Assembly: GCA_965660945.1 (NCBI GenBank)
Contig: CBFIBS010000006.1
Coordinates: forward strand, 1 to 64,000
DNA: 64,000 nucleotides
Source: UBA7985 sp002711265
GTDB taxonomy: Bacteria > Pseudomonadota > Alphaproteobacteria > UBA7985
Direction: 5' to 3'
The position numbers and the translations under genes are program-made. Shown piece after piece: positions 24,049-34,114 of the stretch (positions are counted from its first letter, which is position 1; every line of letters starts with the position of its first letter). The notes under the pieces are model-generated. The model made no database searches, was not told the origin of the DNA, and saw only the letters and a list, made by a program, of their open reading frames with translations.

Positions 24049-25704
24049 ATGGAACGCGAAGCGATGGAAGTTGATGTCGTTATCGTCGGTGGTGGTCCTT
24101 CGGGTCTGTCCGCCGCGATCCGGCTGCAGCAACTGGCACAGGAAAAGGGCGAGGAACTCGCTATCGTCGTGCTGGAAAAGGGCTCGGAGGTGGGTGCGCA
24201 CATCCTATCCGGTGCGGTCATGGAGCCGCGTGCGATGAACGAGCTGTTCCCGGACTGGAAAGAGCGGGGCGCGCCGCTGGACGTGCCGGTTGAAGACGAG
24301 AAGTTCATGGTGCTGACCGAGGTCAATGGTCTGTCGCTGCCGGTCTGGGCCATGCCCAGCCAGGTCCATAACCACGGCAACTATATCGTTTCGCTGGGTA
24401 ACATCTGCCGCTGGCTGGCCGAGCAAGCCGAGGGCATGGGCATCGAAATTTTTCCGGGCTTCCCGGCCTCCGAAGTGCTTTACCACGAAGACGGCTCGGT
24501 CAAGGGCGTCGCCACCGGCGTTATGGGCATCGGCCGCGACGGCGAGCAGAAGCCGGGCTTCGAGCCAGGCATGGAGTTGCACGCCAAGTACACCATCTTC
24601 GCCGAGGGCGTGCGTGGGTCGCTGTCCAAGCAGCTGATCGAGCAGTTCGGTCTGGCGGAGAAGTCCAGCCCGCAGAAATACGGCATCGGCTTCAAGGAGC
24701 TGTGGGAACTCGACCCCGAGCAGCACAAGCAGGGCACCGTGATTCACACCGCGGGCTGGCCGATGGACTGGAACACCTGGGGCGGTTCCTTCATCTATCA
24801 TCTCGACAACAATCAGGCCTATGTCGGCTACGTGGTCGCGCTCGACTACAAGAACCCGCACCTCAGCCCCTTTGATGAATTCCAGCGCTTCAAGCAGCAC
24901 CCCAAGGTGCGGCCGATGCTGGAGGGCGGAAAGCGCCTGTCCTACGGCGCGCGGGCGATCAACGAGGGCGGCTTCCAGTCGATCCCCGAGCTGACCTTCC
25001 CCGGCGGCATGCTGGTGGGCTGTTCCGCCGGCTTCCTGAACGTGCCGAAGATCAAGGGCTCTCACACGGCGATGAAGTCCGGCATGGTCGCGGCCGAAGC
25101 GGTGTTCGAAGCGCTGCAGCAGGGTGAAGACGCCCCGAAGCAGCTGACCGGCTACCAGTCCAACATGGAAAAGAGCTGGGTGTTCAAGGAGCTGTTCCGC
25201 GCCCGCAACTTCGGCCCGTGGTTCCACAAGCTGGGCCTCGCCGGGTTCGGCGTCGGCGCGCTGGAGCTGCACCTGACCAACCTCGGCCTTGCCATGCCGT
25301 GGACCTTCAAGCACCGCCACAAGGACCACGAAGCGCTCAAGCCGGCCGACAAGTGCCGCAAGATTGACTACCCCAAGCCCGACGGTGTGGTCAGCTTCGA
25401 CAAGACCTCGTCGGTCTATCTGGCCAACGTCAATCACGAGGAGGATCAGCCGATCCACCTGACCCTCAAGAACGACAGCACGCCGATCGAGATCAACCTT
25501 GCCACCTACGACGCGCCCGAGCAGCGTTACTGTCCGGCCGGGGTCTACGAGATCGTGCGCGAGGACGACGGCACCAACCCGCGGCTGCAGATCAACGCGC
25601 AGAACTGCGTGCACTGTAAGACCTGCGATATCAAAGACCCGACCCAGAACATCAACTGGGTGACGCCAGAGGGTGGCGGTGGGCCGAACTATCCGAACAT
25701 GTAG
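24049..25704 (+). CDS. Electron transfer flavoprotein-ubiquinone oxidoreductase
   Basis: ETF-QO takes electrons from reduced ETF and passes them to ubiquinone at the inner membrane. The 551-residue protein has an FAD-binding GGGPSGLSAA motif near residue 13, a hydrophobic quinone-binding middle region, and a C-terminal 4Fe-4S ferredoxin-like segment with CPAG and CVHCKTC cysteines. Full length matches the family. It is alone on the plus strand and is followed by a strong terminator. ETF genes are not in the window. It could serve fatty acid oxidation and also amine dehydrogenases such as the one at 36.5 kb. Confidence 0.96.
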   Translation: MEREAMEVDVVIVGGGPSGLSAAIRLQQLAQEKGEELAIVVLEKGSEVGAHILSGAVMEPRAMNELFPDWKERGAPLDVPVEDEKFMVLTEVNGLSLPVWAMPSQVHNHGNYIVSLGNICRWLAEQAEGMGIEIFPGFPASEVLYHEDGSVKGVATGVMGIGRDGEQKPGFEPGMELHAKYTIFAEGVRGSLSKQLIEQFGLAEKSSPQKYGIGFKELWELDPEQHKQGTVIHTAGWPMDWNTWGGSFIYHLDNNQAYVGYVVALDYKNPHLSPFDEFQRFKQHPKVRPMLEGGKRLSYGARAINEGGFQSIPELTFPGGMLVGCSAGFLNVPKIKGSHTAMKSGMVAAEAVFEALQQGEDAPKQLTGYQSNMEKSWVFKELFRARNFGPWFHKLGLAGFGVGALELHLTNLGLAMPWTFKHRHKDHEALKPADKCRKIDYPKPDGVVSFDKTSSVYLANVNHEEDQPIHLTLKNDSTPIEINLATYDAPEQRYCPAGVYEIVREDDGTNPRLQINAQNCVHCKTCDIKDPTQNINWVTPEGGGGPNYPNM

Positions 25705-25742
25705 GGGGTGGTTCCGCGCTTCGGAGCCCTTCGATACATCGC

Positions 25743-25771
25743 AAAAGGCCGCCTCACCGGGCGGCCTTTTT
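25743..25771 (+). terminator. Intrinsic terminator of the ETF-QO gene
   Basis: AAAAGGCCGCC (25743-25753) pairs with GGCGGCCTTTT (25760-25770) around a 6-base loop, and the T-run extends to 25771. It is 39 bases past the stop. Confidence 0.92.
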
Positions 25772-25928
25772 CTTTGCCGGGCCGCCTGCCGTCCACCCCG
25801 TGGTGCAGCCCATGGCCCGGGCCTTTCTGCGTGTATTTCTGAAGAGACACATAACCCCTGATGGCTTTATATTATGCGCTGCATTCTGCAAAAGGCGGGC
25901 TGTGGCGCCGCATTTTCGGAGACGGACC

Positions 25929-28109
25929 GTGGTTTCAGGTCGGATCAATTCAGCTCCTCTTGCCGGCGCTCTGGCGCGGGTTCGATCAAGCCTGCTGGCA
26001 ATGCTGGTGGGGCTGTTCGTGCTGGTTTCGGCCCTGCTCGGCTGCCTGCCCAAGGCGCAGGCTCAAGACCTTGCCCAAGACCTGAGTGAAGTCTCTGATC
26101 CCGGAACCACGGCGGCGGCGTATCTGGATCAGGCACTCACGGCCCGGTCCGATGTCATGGTGGTGCTCGACCAGTCGCTGAGCCTGTACGACCCCTGGGA
26201 CGGTGCCGAAAGCCGGCTGCAACGCGTACAGCGGTCCTTGCCTGACGCCCTCGTGGCCCTGCCGGACAGCGCCCGCACCGGCGTCGTGACCTTTGGCCAC
26301 CGGCGCGCGGGTGACTGCGCCGATATTCAGGTGCTGACCAACCCGGTCGAACGCCCGCTCGACGCCCAACTGATGCAGGATTGGCAGGCGACGCCCAGCC
26401 CGGCTGCCGGTGAACGTCCGCTGGCCGACGCCATCGAGACCGCGGCTGCGCGAATCATGCGGTCCAGCAGCGATCAGGGGGGCGCCATCGTCGTGCTAAC
26501 CGATGGTCTGGACAGCTGCGGCGGCGATGTCTGTGCGCTGGCGACACGATTGGGCCAGCACCAGATCCCCGTGCATCTGGTCGGCCTCGGACTGGAACAG
26601 AGCGAGCAGATGGCACTGAGCTGTCTGCCGGCTCGCACGGGTGGTGCTCTCTTGCTCGCCGCAGTCGCTGAAGAAGTGCATACCCATATTGATGTGGCGC
26701 TGTCTCGCAGCCACGCCGCCAATGCCCGGCGCAACGCCGCACAGATCGCCAGGCTGGTGCTGCAGGATCAAGACCTTGTGCTGCGCGACCTCGGCCGGGT
26801 CGACGGTGACATGGAACGGGTGGACGAGCAGGTTACCGCGCTCGAAACCCGGGTGCAGGCCATCGCTGAGACCGACCTCCTTACTGCAAAGCTGTCCGGC
26901 GAGGCGCTCGATATGGCACCGTTCTCGGCCGAGATAGACGGGGTGCAGAGTGAGGCCGACCGCCTGCTGGCACAGCTCGGCGACCGCGAACAGATGTTGG
27001 GGCGGTTCTCGGCTCAAGCGCAGGGCTGGGAAGGGCCTAGCCTAGGCCTGCAGCAGCGTGCTGATTTTGCCGCAAGGCTGTCCATGGCCTCGCCCGATCT
27101 GGTGCCGCTGTCGGAGAACATGCGCGAGGGCTACCGCCAGATCATGGAGCGTGGGTTGGCTGTCGACGCCGAACTGACCGTGCGGCTGGGTCGCTCGCAG
27201 GCGCTCAAAGCACGGCTGGTGGCTCTCGAAGCCGGACTCCAGGGAGCGCGCACCGCCGCAGATGAGGCGCTGGGTTTGGCCGCCCGTATCGAAGCCGGGG
27301 CTGCGGTTACGCCCGAGGCTATTCCAGAAGTCGCAGCGGCCCATCCCGTGATCGCCGCCGTGGTTGAGCGCGATCAGACCATCGCTGCGCTTCGGACCGA
27401 GCGCGGTCAACTGGCCCAGCAGCTGCTCGACACCCGAAACGAACTCAACGCCGCCAGACAGGAAATTGTCGACGTGACCCGCCAGAGAGAAGCCGCCATG
27501 GCCGGCGTCGAGAATGCGCGACTGCTCCTCAACCGGTTGCGCGAGAACCAGGACTTGCTGAAGGCCAGTCTGCATGAAGCCACAGCGAGGACGCCGGGCG
27601 AGTCCATGAACACGCTGGATGCCGCCGACCAGATGGCTGAAGCTGCGCTGCGCCAACGGCTGGATGTTGTACTCGGCCAGCGGGACAGCCTCCAGGTCGA
27701 TCAGGAAAGGTTACAGCAGGCTTTGATGGCATTAACAGCAGAACGCGATTCCACCCAGGCGCTATTGCGGCAGGCCAATGCCCGCATCGACCTCCTTTTT
27801 TCTGAAAATCAGGAACTGATCAGCGCCGCCGGTGTCTGCACCTTGAATGAGGGTGGTGAAGCCGATCATCTGGCGGCCGCAGGAGGGTTCCCGCTCAGCC
27901 CACCCGACCCCTGGCTGACCGGTTCTGCCGTTCGCGACAGCGAAGCAAGAGTGCTGCAGGATATCCTCGGGCAAAGCCTGTCTTCGCTGCGCGTCCGCCG
28001 CGGGCAGGTCAACCTCGAGGGCTTACGGCTCACCCCGCGCGTTGGTGTTGTCCCGGAAGTAGCGCCCAGTCTGATTCTGGCGTCGTCGACCTCTACGACT
28101 GACGAATAG
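25929..28109 (+). CDS. Exported VWA-domain protein with long coiled coil
   Basis: The product has 726 residues from the GTG at 25929, which has GGAGA 6 bases upstream; the frame is open further upstream to 25800 but without a ribosome site or signal. A hydrophobic segment (SSLLAMLVGLFVLVSALL) followed by GCLPKAQAQ is either a signal peptase I site or a poor lipobox. A von Willebrand A domain (about residues 75-250) has the metal site DQSLS at 81-85 and VLTDGLDSC later. Residues 270-680 or so are charged and helical with repeated Leu/Arg/Glu heptads. It is probably periplasmic; no function is recognised. It stands alone between the ETF-QO gene and dnaB. Confidence 0.7.
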   Translation: MVSGRINSAPLAGALARVRSSLLAMLVGLFVLVSALLGCLPKAQAQDLAQDLSEVSDPGTTAAAYLDQALTARSDVMVVLDQSLSLYDPWDGAESRLQRVQRSLPDALVALPDSARTGVVTFGHRRAGDCADIQVLTNPVERPLDAQLMQDWQATPSPAAGERPLADAIETAAARIMRSSSDQGGAIVVLTDGLDSCGGDVCALATRLGQHQIPVHLVGLGLEQSEQMALSCLPARTGGALLLAAVAEEVHTHIDVALSRSHAANARRNAAQIARLVLQDQDLVLRDLGRVDGDMERVDEQVTALETRVQAIAETDLLTAKLSGEALDMAPFSAEIDGVQSEADRLLAQLGDREQMLGRFSAQAQGWEGPSLGLQQRADFAARLSMASPDLVPLSENMREGYRQIMERGLAVDAELTVRLGRSQALKARLVALEAGLQGARTAADEALGLAARIEAGAAVTPEAIPEVAAAHPVIAAVVERDQTIAALRTERGQLAQQLLDTRNELNAARQEIVDVTRQREAAMAGVENARLLLNRLRENQDLLKASLHEATARTPGESMNTLDAADQMAEAALRQRLDVVLGQRDSLQVDQERLQQALMALTAERDSTQALLRQANARIDLLFSENQELISAAGVCTLNEGGEADHLAAAGGFPLSPPDPWLTGSAVRDSEARVLQDILGQSLSSLRVRRGQVNLEGLRLTPRVGVVPEVAPSLILASSTSTTDE

Positions 28110-28170
28110 CGGGCTGGTCAAGGTCGAATGAACCTTCGCTCTCCGGCCTGAGTCGTCCCCCCTATCCCCG

Positions 28171-28179
28171 TTATCCACG
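28171..28179 (+). promoter_or_regulatory. DnaA-box-like site upstream of dnaB
   Basis: TTATCCACG matches the DnaA box TTATCCACA at 8 of 9 bases. It is about 90 bases upstream of the dnaB start in the 160-bp gap after the VWA gene. I see only this one copy, so it is not an origin; DnaA control of dnaB is possible. Confidence 0.35.
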
Positions 28180-28269
28180 GGCAACTCGCCTCAGTGTCGA
28201 GCGATATACCCGGGCGAGCAGTATCGATTTGCAATCGGCATTATGCGTCTTTGTCTGCTATACAAAGGC

Positions 28270-29808
<1,539 letters not shown>

Positions 29809-29948
29809 CCGTCCGTCCGTCCGCCCGTTTGCAGCTTTAGCAGCGAAAGAACCTTAGCCTGAGGGCAAGCAAGGCTTTCCCTTATATTTGTTTTTTTCCC
29901 GCATGCGCCTGACCTAAACTCATTCAAATGGTGTGAGAGTCTTTAGGT

Positions 29949-31187
29949 ATGGATGTGGTGCAGATTGATACTCTGATCGTGGGCGCCGGACAGGCCGGGG
30001 TCGCCATGAGTGCGCACCTGCAGACCCGTGGTATCGACCACGTTGTCCTCGAAAAGGCGCGGATCGCGGAGGCCTGGCGCACCAGTCGCTGGGACAGCCT
30101 CGTGGCCAACGGCCCCGCGTGGCACGACCGGTTCCCTGACAAGGAATTCGACGATACCGATGGCGACGCCTTTGCCACCAAGCACGCCTGCGCCCGGTAC
30201 TTCGAAGACTATGCCCACGAGCGCAGCCTGCCGATCCGCACCGGCGAAGAAGTGCTGTCCGCAGCCCCGGACGCGGGCGGGTTTCGCTATCTGATCGAGA
30301 CCAGCAAGGGCCGGTATCGGGCGAACAACATTGTGGTCGCAACCGGCGCATTTCAGGTGCCACTGATCCCGCCGGTGGTGCCTGAGTCAGCCCCGGTGAC
30401 CCAGCTCCATTCCAAATTCTACCGTAACCCGGAGCAGCTTGCCCCCGGCGCCGTGCTGGTGGTCGGTGCAGGGTCTTCGGGCGCGCAGATTGCCGACGAG
30501 CTCAACCGCGCCGGACGGGATGTCTACCTCTCCGTTGGTCCGCACGAGCGGCCGCCGCGCGCGTACCGCGGTGCGGACTACTGCCACTGGCTCGGCGTTC
30601 TGGGCAAGTGGGAGATGAAGACCCCACCGGCAGGGCGCGAGCACGTCACCATTTCTGTCAGCGGCGCCTTCGGTGGCTATACGGTGGATTTCCGCGAGTA
30701 CGCGGCGCAGGGCATGAACCTCGTCGGCATGCTCGAGGGCTGCGACGGCGCCACCCTGACCTTCGCCGATGACCTCGCCGATAATATCCGCGCCGGGGAT
30801 GAGAACTATCTCGGCCTGCTCGACGAGGTCGACGACTTCATCAGCGAGCAGGGGATCGAAGCGCCACAGGACGAGGCCGCGCGCCACATCAAGGCCGACC
30901 CCCTGTGTATGACTGAGCCGAGCCTGAGCCTCGATCTGGTCGAGCGCGGGGTCAGCACCATCATCTGGGCTACCGGTTATCGGCAGGATTTCTCGTGGCT
31001 CAAGGTTGACACCCTCGATACGCAGGGCCGTCCCCTGCACCAGAGCGGCATCGCCCACGCCCCGGGCGTCTATTTCCTCGGTCTGCCGTGGCTGACGATG
31101 CGCGGATCGTCCTTTATCTGGGGCGTCTATCAGGACGCCAAGCACCTCGCGGCCTATATCGAGAAGTCTGCCGCCGCTGCGGCCTGA
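29949..31187 (+). CDS. FAD/NAD(P)H-dependent flavin monooxygenase-like protein
   Basis: The 412-residue protein has two Rossmann motifs: GAGQAG for FAD at residues 12-17 and VGAGSSGAQIADEL for NAD(P)H near residue 173. This spacing is that of single-component flavin monooxygenases of the FMO/YUCCA/CzcO-like group. An ATGAF motif (VATGAFQVP) lies between them, and ATGYRQDF near the C-terminus is also typical. The usual FMO fingerprint FxGxxxHxxxY is not obvious. The substrate is unknown. It converges with the amine catabolism operon across shared hairpins, so a role in nitrogen-compound oxidation is possible but unproven. Confidence 0.8.
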   Translation: MDVVQIDTLIVGAGQAGVAMSAHLQTRGIDHVVLEKARIAEAWRTSRWDSLVANGPAWHDRFPDKEFDDTDGDAFATKHACARYFEDYAHERSLPIRTGEEVLSAAPDAGGFRYLIETSKGRYRANNIVVATGAFQVPLIPPVVPESAPVTQLHSKFYRNPEQLAPGAVLVVGAGSSGAQIADELNRAGRDVYLSVGPHERPPRAYRGADYCHWLGVLGKWEMKTPPAGREHVTISVSGAFGGYTVDFREYAAQGMNLVGMLEGCDGATLTFADDLADNIRAGDENYLGLLDEVDDFISEQGIEAPQDEAARHIKADPLCMTEPSLSLDLVERGVSTIIWATGYRQDFSWLKVDTLDTQGRPLHQSGIAHAPGVYFLGLPWLTMRGSSFIWGVYQDAKHLAAYIEKSAAAAA

Positions 31188-31242
31188 ACCGCTCCTCTGC
31201 GCGAAACCCGGCTGCGCAAATCAACACCCCTGACAAAGAACA

Positions 31243-31274
31243 ACGCCTGCCGGGCTTTGACCTCCGGCAGGCGT
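31243..31274. terminator. Stem-loop between convergent flavin monooxygenase and potF-like genes
   Basis: ACGCCTGCCGG (31243-31253) pairs perfectly with CCGGCAGGCGT (31264-31274) around a 10-base loop. CATTTT follows on the plus strand and TTGTTCTTT on the minus strand, so it can end transcripts from both sides. Confidence 0.75.
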
Positions 31275-31283
31275 CATTTTGCG

Positions 31284-31308
31284 CGGCCGTCCAGCCTGTG
31301 GACGGCCG
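31284..31308. terminator. Second stem-loop in the same convergent gap
   Basis: CGGCCGTCC (31284-31292) pairs with GGACGGCCG (31300-31308) around a 7-base loop. It begins 14 bases past the minus-strand substrate-binding-protein gene. No U-run follows; it may back up the neighbouring terminator or protect the 3' end. Confidence 0.45.
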
Positions 31309-31321
31309 GTCTTGAGCAGGC

Positions 31322-32356
31322 TTAGCTGCGCAGGCGGGTCCAGATCTGGTCATAGACCGTCTGGGTTGCCTCATCACAGACGGCAACAAAGGCACCCACA
31401 CCCGCGCCTTCGCGTGGGTTGTTTTCCGGCATGACAGCCAGCGCCGGCTCGAGGTACTCGCTGACGCCTTCAACACCCGCAGTGTACTGCGCGTAGTTGG
31501 TCACGGCGGCGATGTTCTCGGGCTCGAGCAGGAAGTCCATGAACGCGATTGCGCTGTCACGGTTCGGTGCGTCCTTGAGCAGAACCACGTTGTCCATCCA
31601 GACCACGTAGCCTTCGTTCGGGAACGAGTACTCGATATTGGCACCTTCTTCCCGCGCCTTGGACGAGAAGCCGTTCCAGATCATGCCGACGGCGGCATCA
31701 CCGGAAACCAGAACGTCCTTGGCCACGTCGGAGCCGAAGGAAGCCCAGTGCGACTTGGCGGACTGCAGCAGGTCATCGAGGGCCTTGAGCTGATCACGGT
31801 CGTTCGAGCACTGCGGAATGCCGAGGTGCAGGGACGCAAGCGCGATCACTTCGCCCTGGCTGTCCAGAACGTTGATCTTGCCGCTCAGCTCGGCTGGCGG
31901 GTCGAACAGGATCGAGGTGGTGTTGATATCACCCGCGTAGACGTCGCGGTTCACCGAGAAGCTGGTGGAACCCCACTGATACGGGATCGAGTGCGAACGA
32001 CCGGGGTCGAAGGACACGTCCACCCACTGGTCTTCGATGTTGCCGAAGTTGGACAGCTCGCTGGAGTCAAAGGTATCCAGCATGCCTTCGCCAATCATGA
32101 TCTCGACCATGTAGTCGCCGGGAACAGCCACGTCGTAAGACCCCATCTTGCCGGCCTTGAGGGCCGCCAGCATGGCTTCGTTACTGTCGTAGGTGTCCAT
32201 GGTGACTTCGATGCCGGTTTCGGCTTCAAATTTCGCCAGCAGTTCATCGGGGATGTACTCGAACCAGTGGTAGATCGACAGCTTGCCTTCTGCCATTGCC
32301 TGCCCGGCAAAGAGCGTCAGGGCAGCTGCACCAGATACTAAATACTTGAGAGCCAT
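31322..32356 (-). CDS. potF: Polyamine-type ABC transporter, periplasmic substrate-binding protein
   Basis: This is the capture protein of a PotFGHI-like importer. From the ATG at 32356 it has 344 residues; GGAGG lies 6-7 bases upstream on the minus strand, which decides against a longer frame. A signal peptide (LKYLVSGAAALTLFAGQAMA) is cleaved before EGKLSIYHWFEYIP, the usual mature start in the PotD/PotF family. The fold matches spermidine/putrescine binders, but ligand specificity cannot be set from sequence. It begins one base after the potI stop and is the last gene of the operon, which is unusual because binding proteins often come first. Confidence 0.9.
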   Translation of the reverse strand: MALKYLVSGAAALTLFAGQAMAEGKLSIYHWFEYIPDELLAKFEAETGIEVTMDTYDSNEAMLAALKAGKMGSYDVAVPGDYMVEIMIGEGMLDTFDSSELSNFGNIEDQWVDVSFDPGRSHSIPYQWGSTSFSVNRDVYAGDINTTSILFDPPAELSGKINVLDSQGEVIALASLHLGIPQCSNDRDQLKALDDLLQSAKSHWASFGSDVAKDVLVSGDAAVGMIWNGFSSKAREEGANIEYSFPNEGYVVWMDNVVLLKDAPNRDSAIAFMDFLLEPENIAAVTNYAQYTAGVEGVSEYLEPALAVMPENNPREGAGVGAFVAVCDEATQTVYDQIWTRLRS

Positions 32357-32357
32357 T

Positions 32358-33197
32358 TTAAGCCTCCGTTTCAGGTTTTTGGTTGGTTGGAACAGGTTTC
32401 TCCCTGCGCTGCCCCACAAAGTATGAGGCGGTCACAAGGAGGATGGAGAGCAGCAAAAGCAGGGTCGACAGCGCCATGATGTTGGGCTTGATCCCTTGTT
32501 TCACTGACCCGAAAATCGCCGTTGGCAGGGTTTCGACGCCCGCGCCTTTGACGAAATTGGTGATGATGAAGTCATCCAGCGAGATGATGAAGGCGAGCAG
32601 AAAGCCGGAGATGATCCCCGGGCTCATGATCGGCATCATCACGTGCCAGAAAATCTGCCAGCGCGAGGCGTAGAGGTCGTGGGCCGCCTCCTCGTAGCTG
32701 GCGTCGATCCCCTGCAGCCGTGCATTGATCGGCATATAGGCGAAGGGGATGCAGAACACGATGTGCGCCACCAGAATCGATAGCGTCCCAAGCTTGAAGC
32801 CGATGGCCGAGAAGAAGATCAGCGTCGCCACTGCAGTGACGATTTCCGGCACCATGATCGGCAGCGAGATCAGCGCGAACGAGGCTGACTTACCCCGGAA
32901 GCTGCCGCCCCGGATCATGCCGATCGCCGCGGCGGTGGCAATGATCGTCGCCGTAGTTGCGGCCATTACCGCGATGGTGAGCGAGTTCCAGGCGGCCTTG
33001 CGGAATTTCTCCGATTCCGGCCCGGTAAAGATCTCGGCGTACCAGCGCAGTGAGATGCCTTCCCAGCTGGTTATCGAACGGCTGTCGTTGAAGCTGTAGA
33101 CCGTGACGATGATCAGCGGCGCGTACAGAATGAACAGGCACAGCAGCGTCATCGGGAAGAAGCCGATGTAGCGGCGCAGATCGAAACCCCGATTCAT
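32358..33197 (-). CDS. potI: Polyamine-type ABC transporter permease PotI
   Basis: This is an inner-membrane permease of 279 residues with about six transmembrane helices, starting FFPMTLLCLFILYAPLIIV. The ABC-transporter EAA loop is visible as EEAAHDLYASRWQIFWHV, the site that docks onto the ATPase. The ATG at 33197 overlaps the potH stop by four bases (ATGA). With PotH it forms the channel through which the captured amine enters the cell. The frame is open further upstream but that part lies inside potH. Confidence 0.92.
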   Translation of the reverse strand: MNRGFDLRRYIGFFPMTLLCLFILYAPLIIVTVYSFNDSRSITSWEGISLRWYAEIFTGPESEKFRKAAWNSLTIAVMAATTATIIATAAAIGMIRGGSFRGKSASFALISLPIMVPEIVTAVATLIFFSAIGFKLGTLSILVAHIVFCIPFAYMPINARLQGIDASYEEAAHDLYASRWQIFWHVMMPIMSPGIISGFLLAFIISLDDFIITNFVKGAGVETLPTAIFGSVKQGIKPNIMALSTLLLLLSILLVTASYFVGQRREKPVPTNQKPETEA

Positions 33198-34114
33198 GCG
33201 CGTTCCCCCTCTGACTGCGAGCGCGCGTAGAAGAACAGCGCGACCAGCACCAGCGACAGCAGGATCATCGACGAGGCGGCACCGAAGGGCCAGTTGCCGA
33301 TATTGCCCTTGAACTGCTCCTCGATCAGCGAGCCGATCATGAACGACTTGGCACCACCGAGCAGGTCGGGGGCGAGGAAGGCCCCGAGAGACGGCACGAA
33401 CACGAGGATACAGCCCGCGAAGATGCCGGGGCTGACCACCGGGATCACGATCCGGCGCAGGATGGTCCACTTGTCGGCGTAGAGGTCGGAGGCGGCTTCC
33501 GAGAGCGTGAAGTTATAGCGCTCGACCGCCGCGAAGATCGGCAGCACCATGAACGGCAGGTAGGAGTAAAACAGCCCGATCTGCACCGCGATGTTGGTGT
33601 TGATCAGCTGCAGGGGCTCGTTGATCAGGCCGATGTACTGTAGGAAATCATTCATCGGGCCGTTGTCGCGGATCAGGAACTTCATCGACACGGTGCGGAT
33701 GAGCAGGTTGACCCAGTAGGGCACGGTAACCAGCAGCAGCCAGATCACCTTGGTGCGGTCCGGGCGGGTGGCGATGAAGAAGGCGGTCGGGAAGCCGATG
33801 ATCAGGCACAGCAACGTCGCGCCGCCGGCCTGCCAGATCGAGCGCCAGAAAATCGAGATGTACTTCCACTCGATCCGCCGTGGATCATCGCCGAACAGGC
33901 CGCGATCGAAGAAGAACTGATCGTAGGCCGCGAGCGTTGGCTCCCAGATCACACCGCCGCGGAATTCCTTGGTCAGGAACGAATACACCAGCATCAGCAG
34001 CACCGGGATCAGTAGGAAGAAGCCGATACTCAGCCAGCCCGGCAGCAGCAGCCAGATCCGCAGAGGGGCAAAGGCGCTGGAGACCGCGCGGCCCGAGCCG
34101 ATGTTTGCTGCCAT
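33194..34114 (-). CDS. potH: Polyamine-type ABC transporter permease PotH
   Basis: This is an inner-membrane permease of 306 residues. The first helix (WLLLPGWLSIGFFLLIPVLL) and the EAA loop SEAASDLYADKWTILRRI are as expected for PotB/PotH. It begins directly after the PotG stop codon (TAG at 34115-34117) and overlaps potI by four bases. The three-gene order PotG-PotH-PotI followed by the binding protein is a complete importer. Confidence 0.92.
   Translation of the reverse strand: MAANIGSGRAVSSAFAPLRIWLLLPGWLSIGFFLLIPVLLMLVYSFLTKEFRGGVIWEPTLAAYDQFFFDRGLFGDDPRRIEWKYISIFWRSIWQAGGATLLCLIIGFPTAFFIATRPDRTKVIWLLLVTVPYWVNLLIRTVSMKFLIRDNGPMNDFLQYIGLINEPLQLINTNIAVQIGLFYSYLPFMVLPIFAAVERYNFTLSEAASDLYADKWTILRRIVIPVVSPGIFAGCILVFVPSLGAFLAPDLLGGAKSFMIGSLIEEQFKGNIGNWPFGAASSMILLSLVLVALFFYARSQSEGERA

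Noticed and set aside
25800..25928. Longer N-terminus for the VWA protein starting at the ATG at 25800.
   Set aside because: The extra 43 residues lack a ribosome site and would place the signal peptide far from the N-terminus; the GTG at 25929 has GGAGA at the right distance.
28171..28179. Possible replication origin at the DnaA-box-like site.
   Set aside because: A single near-match without other boxes, an AT-rich unwinding region or usual origin neighbours such as dnaA, parAB or hemE.
29809..29823. Short CCGT tetranucleotide repeat just after the dnaB stop.
   Set aside because: Only three to four units, next to a GC-rich end of gene; too short to claim function.
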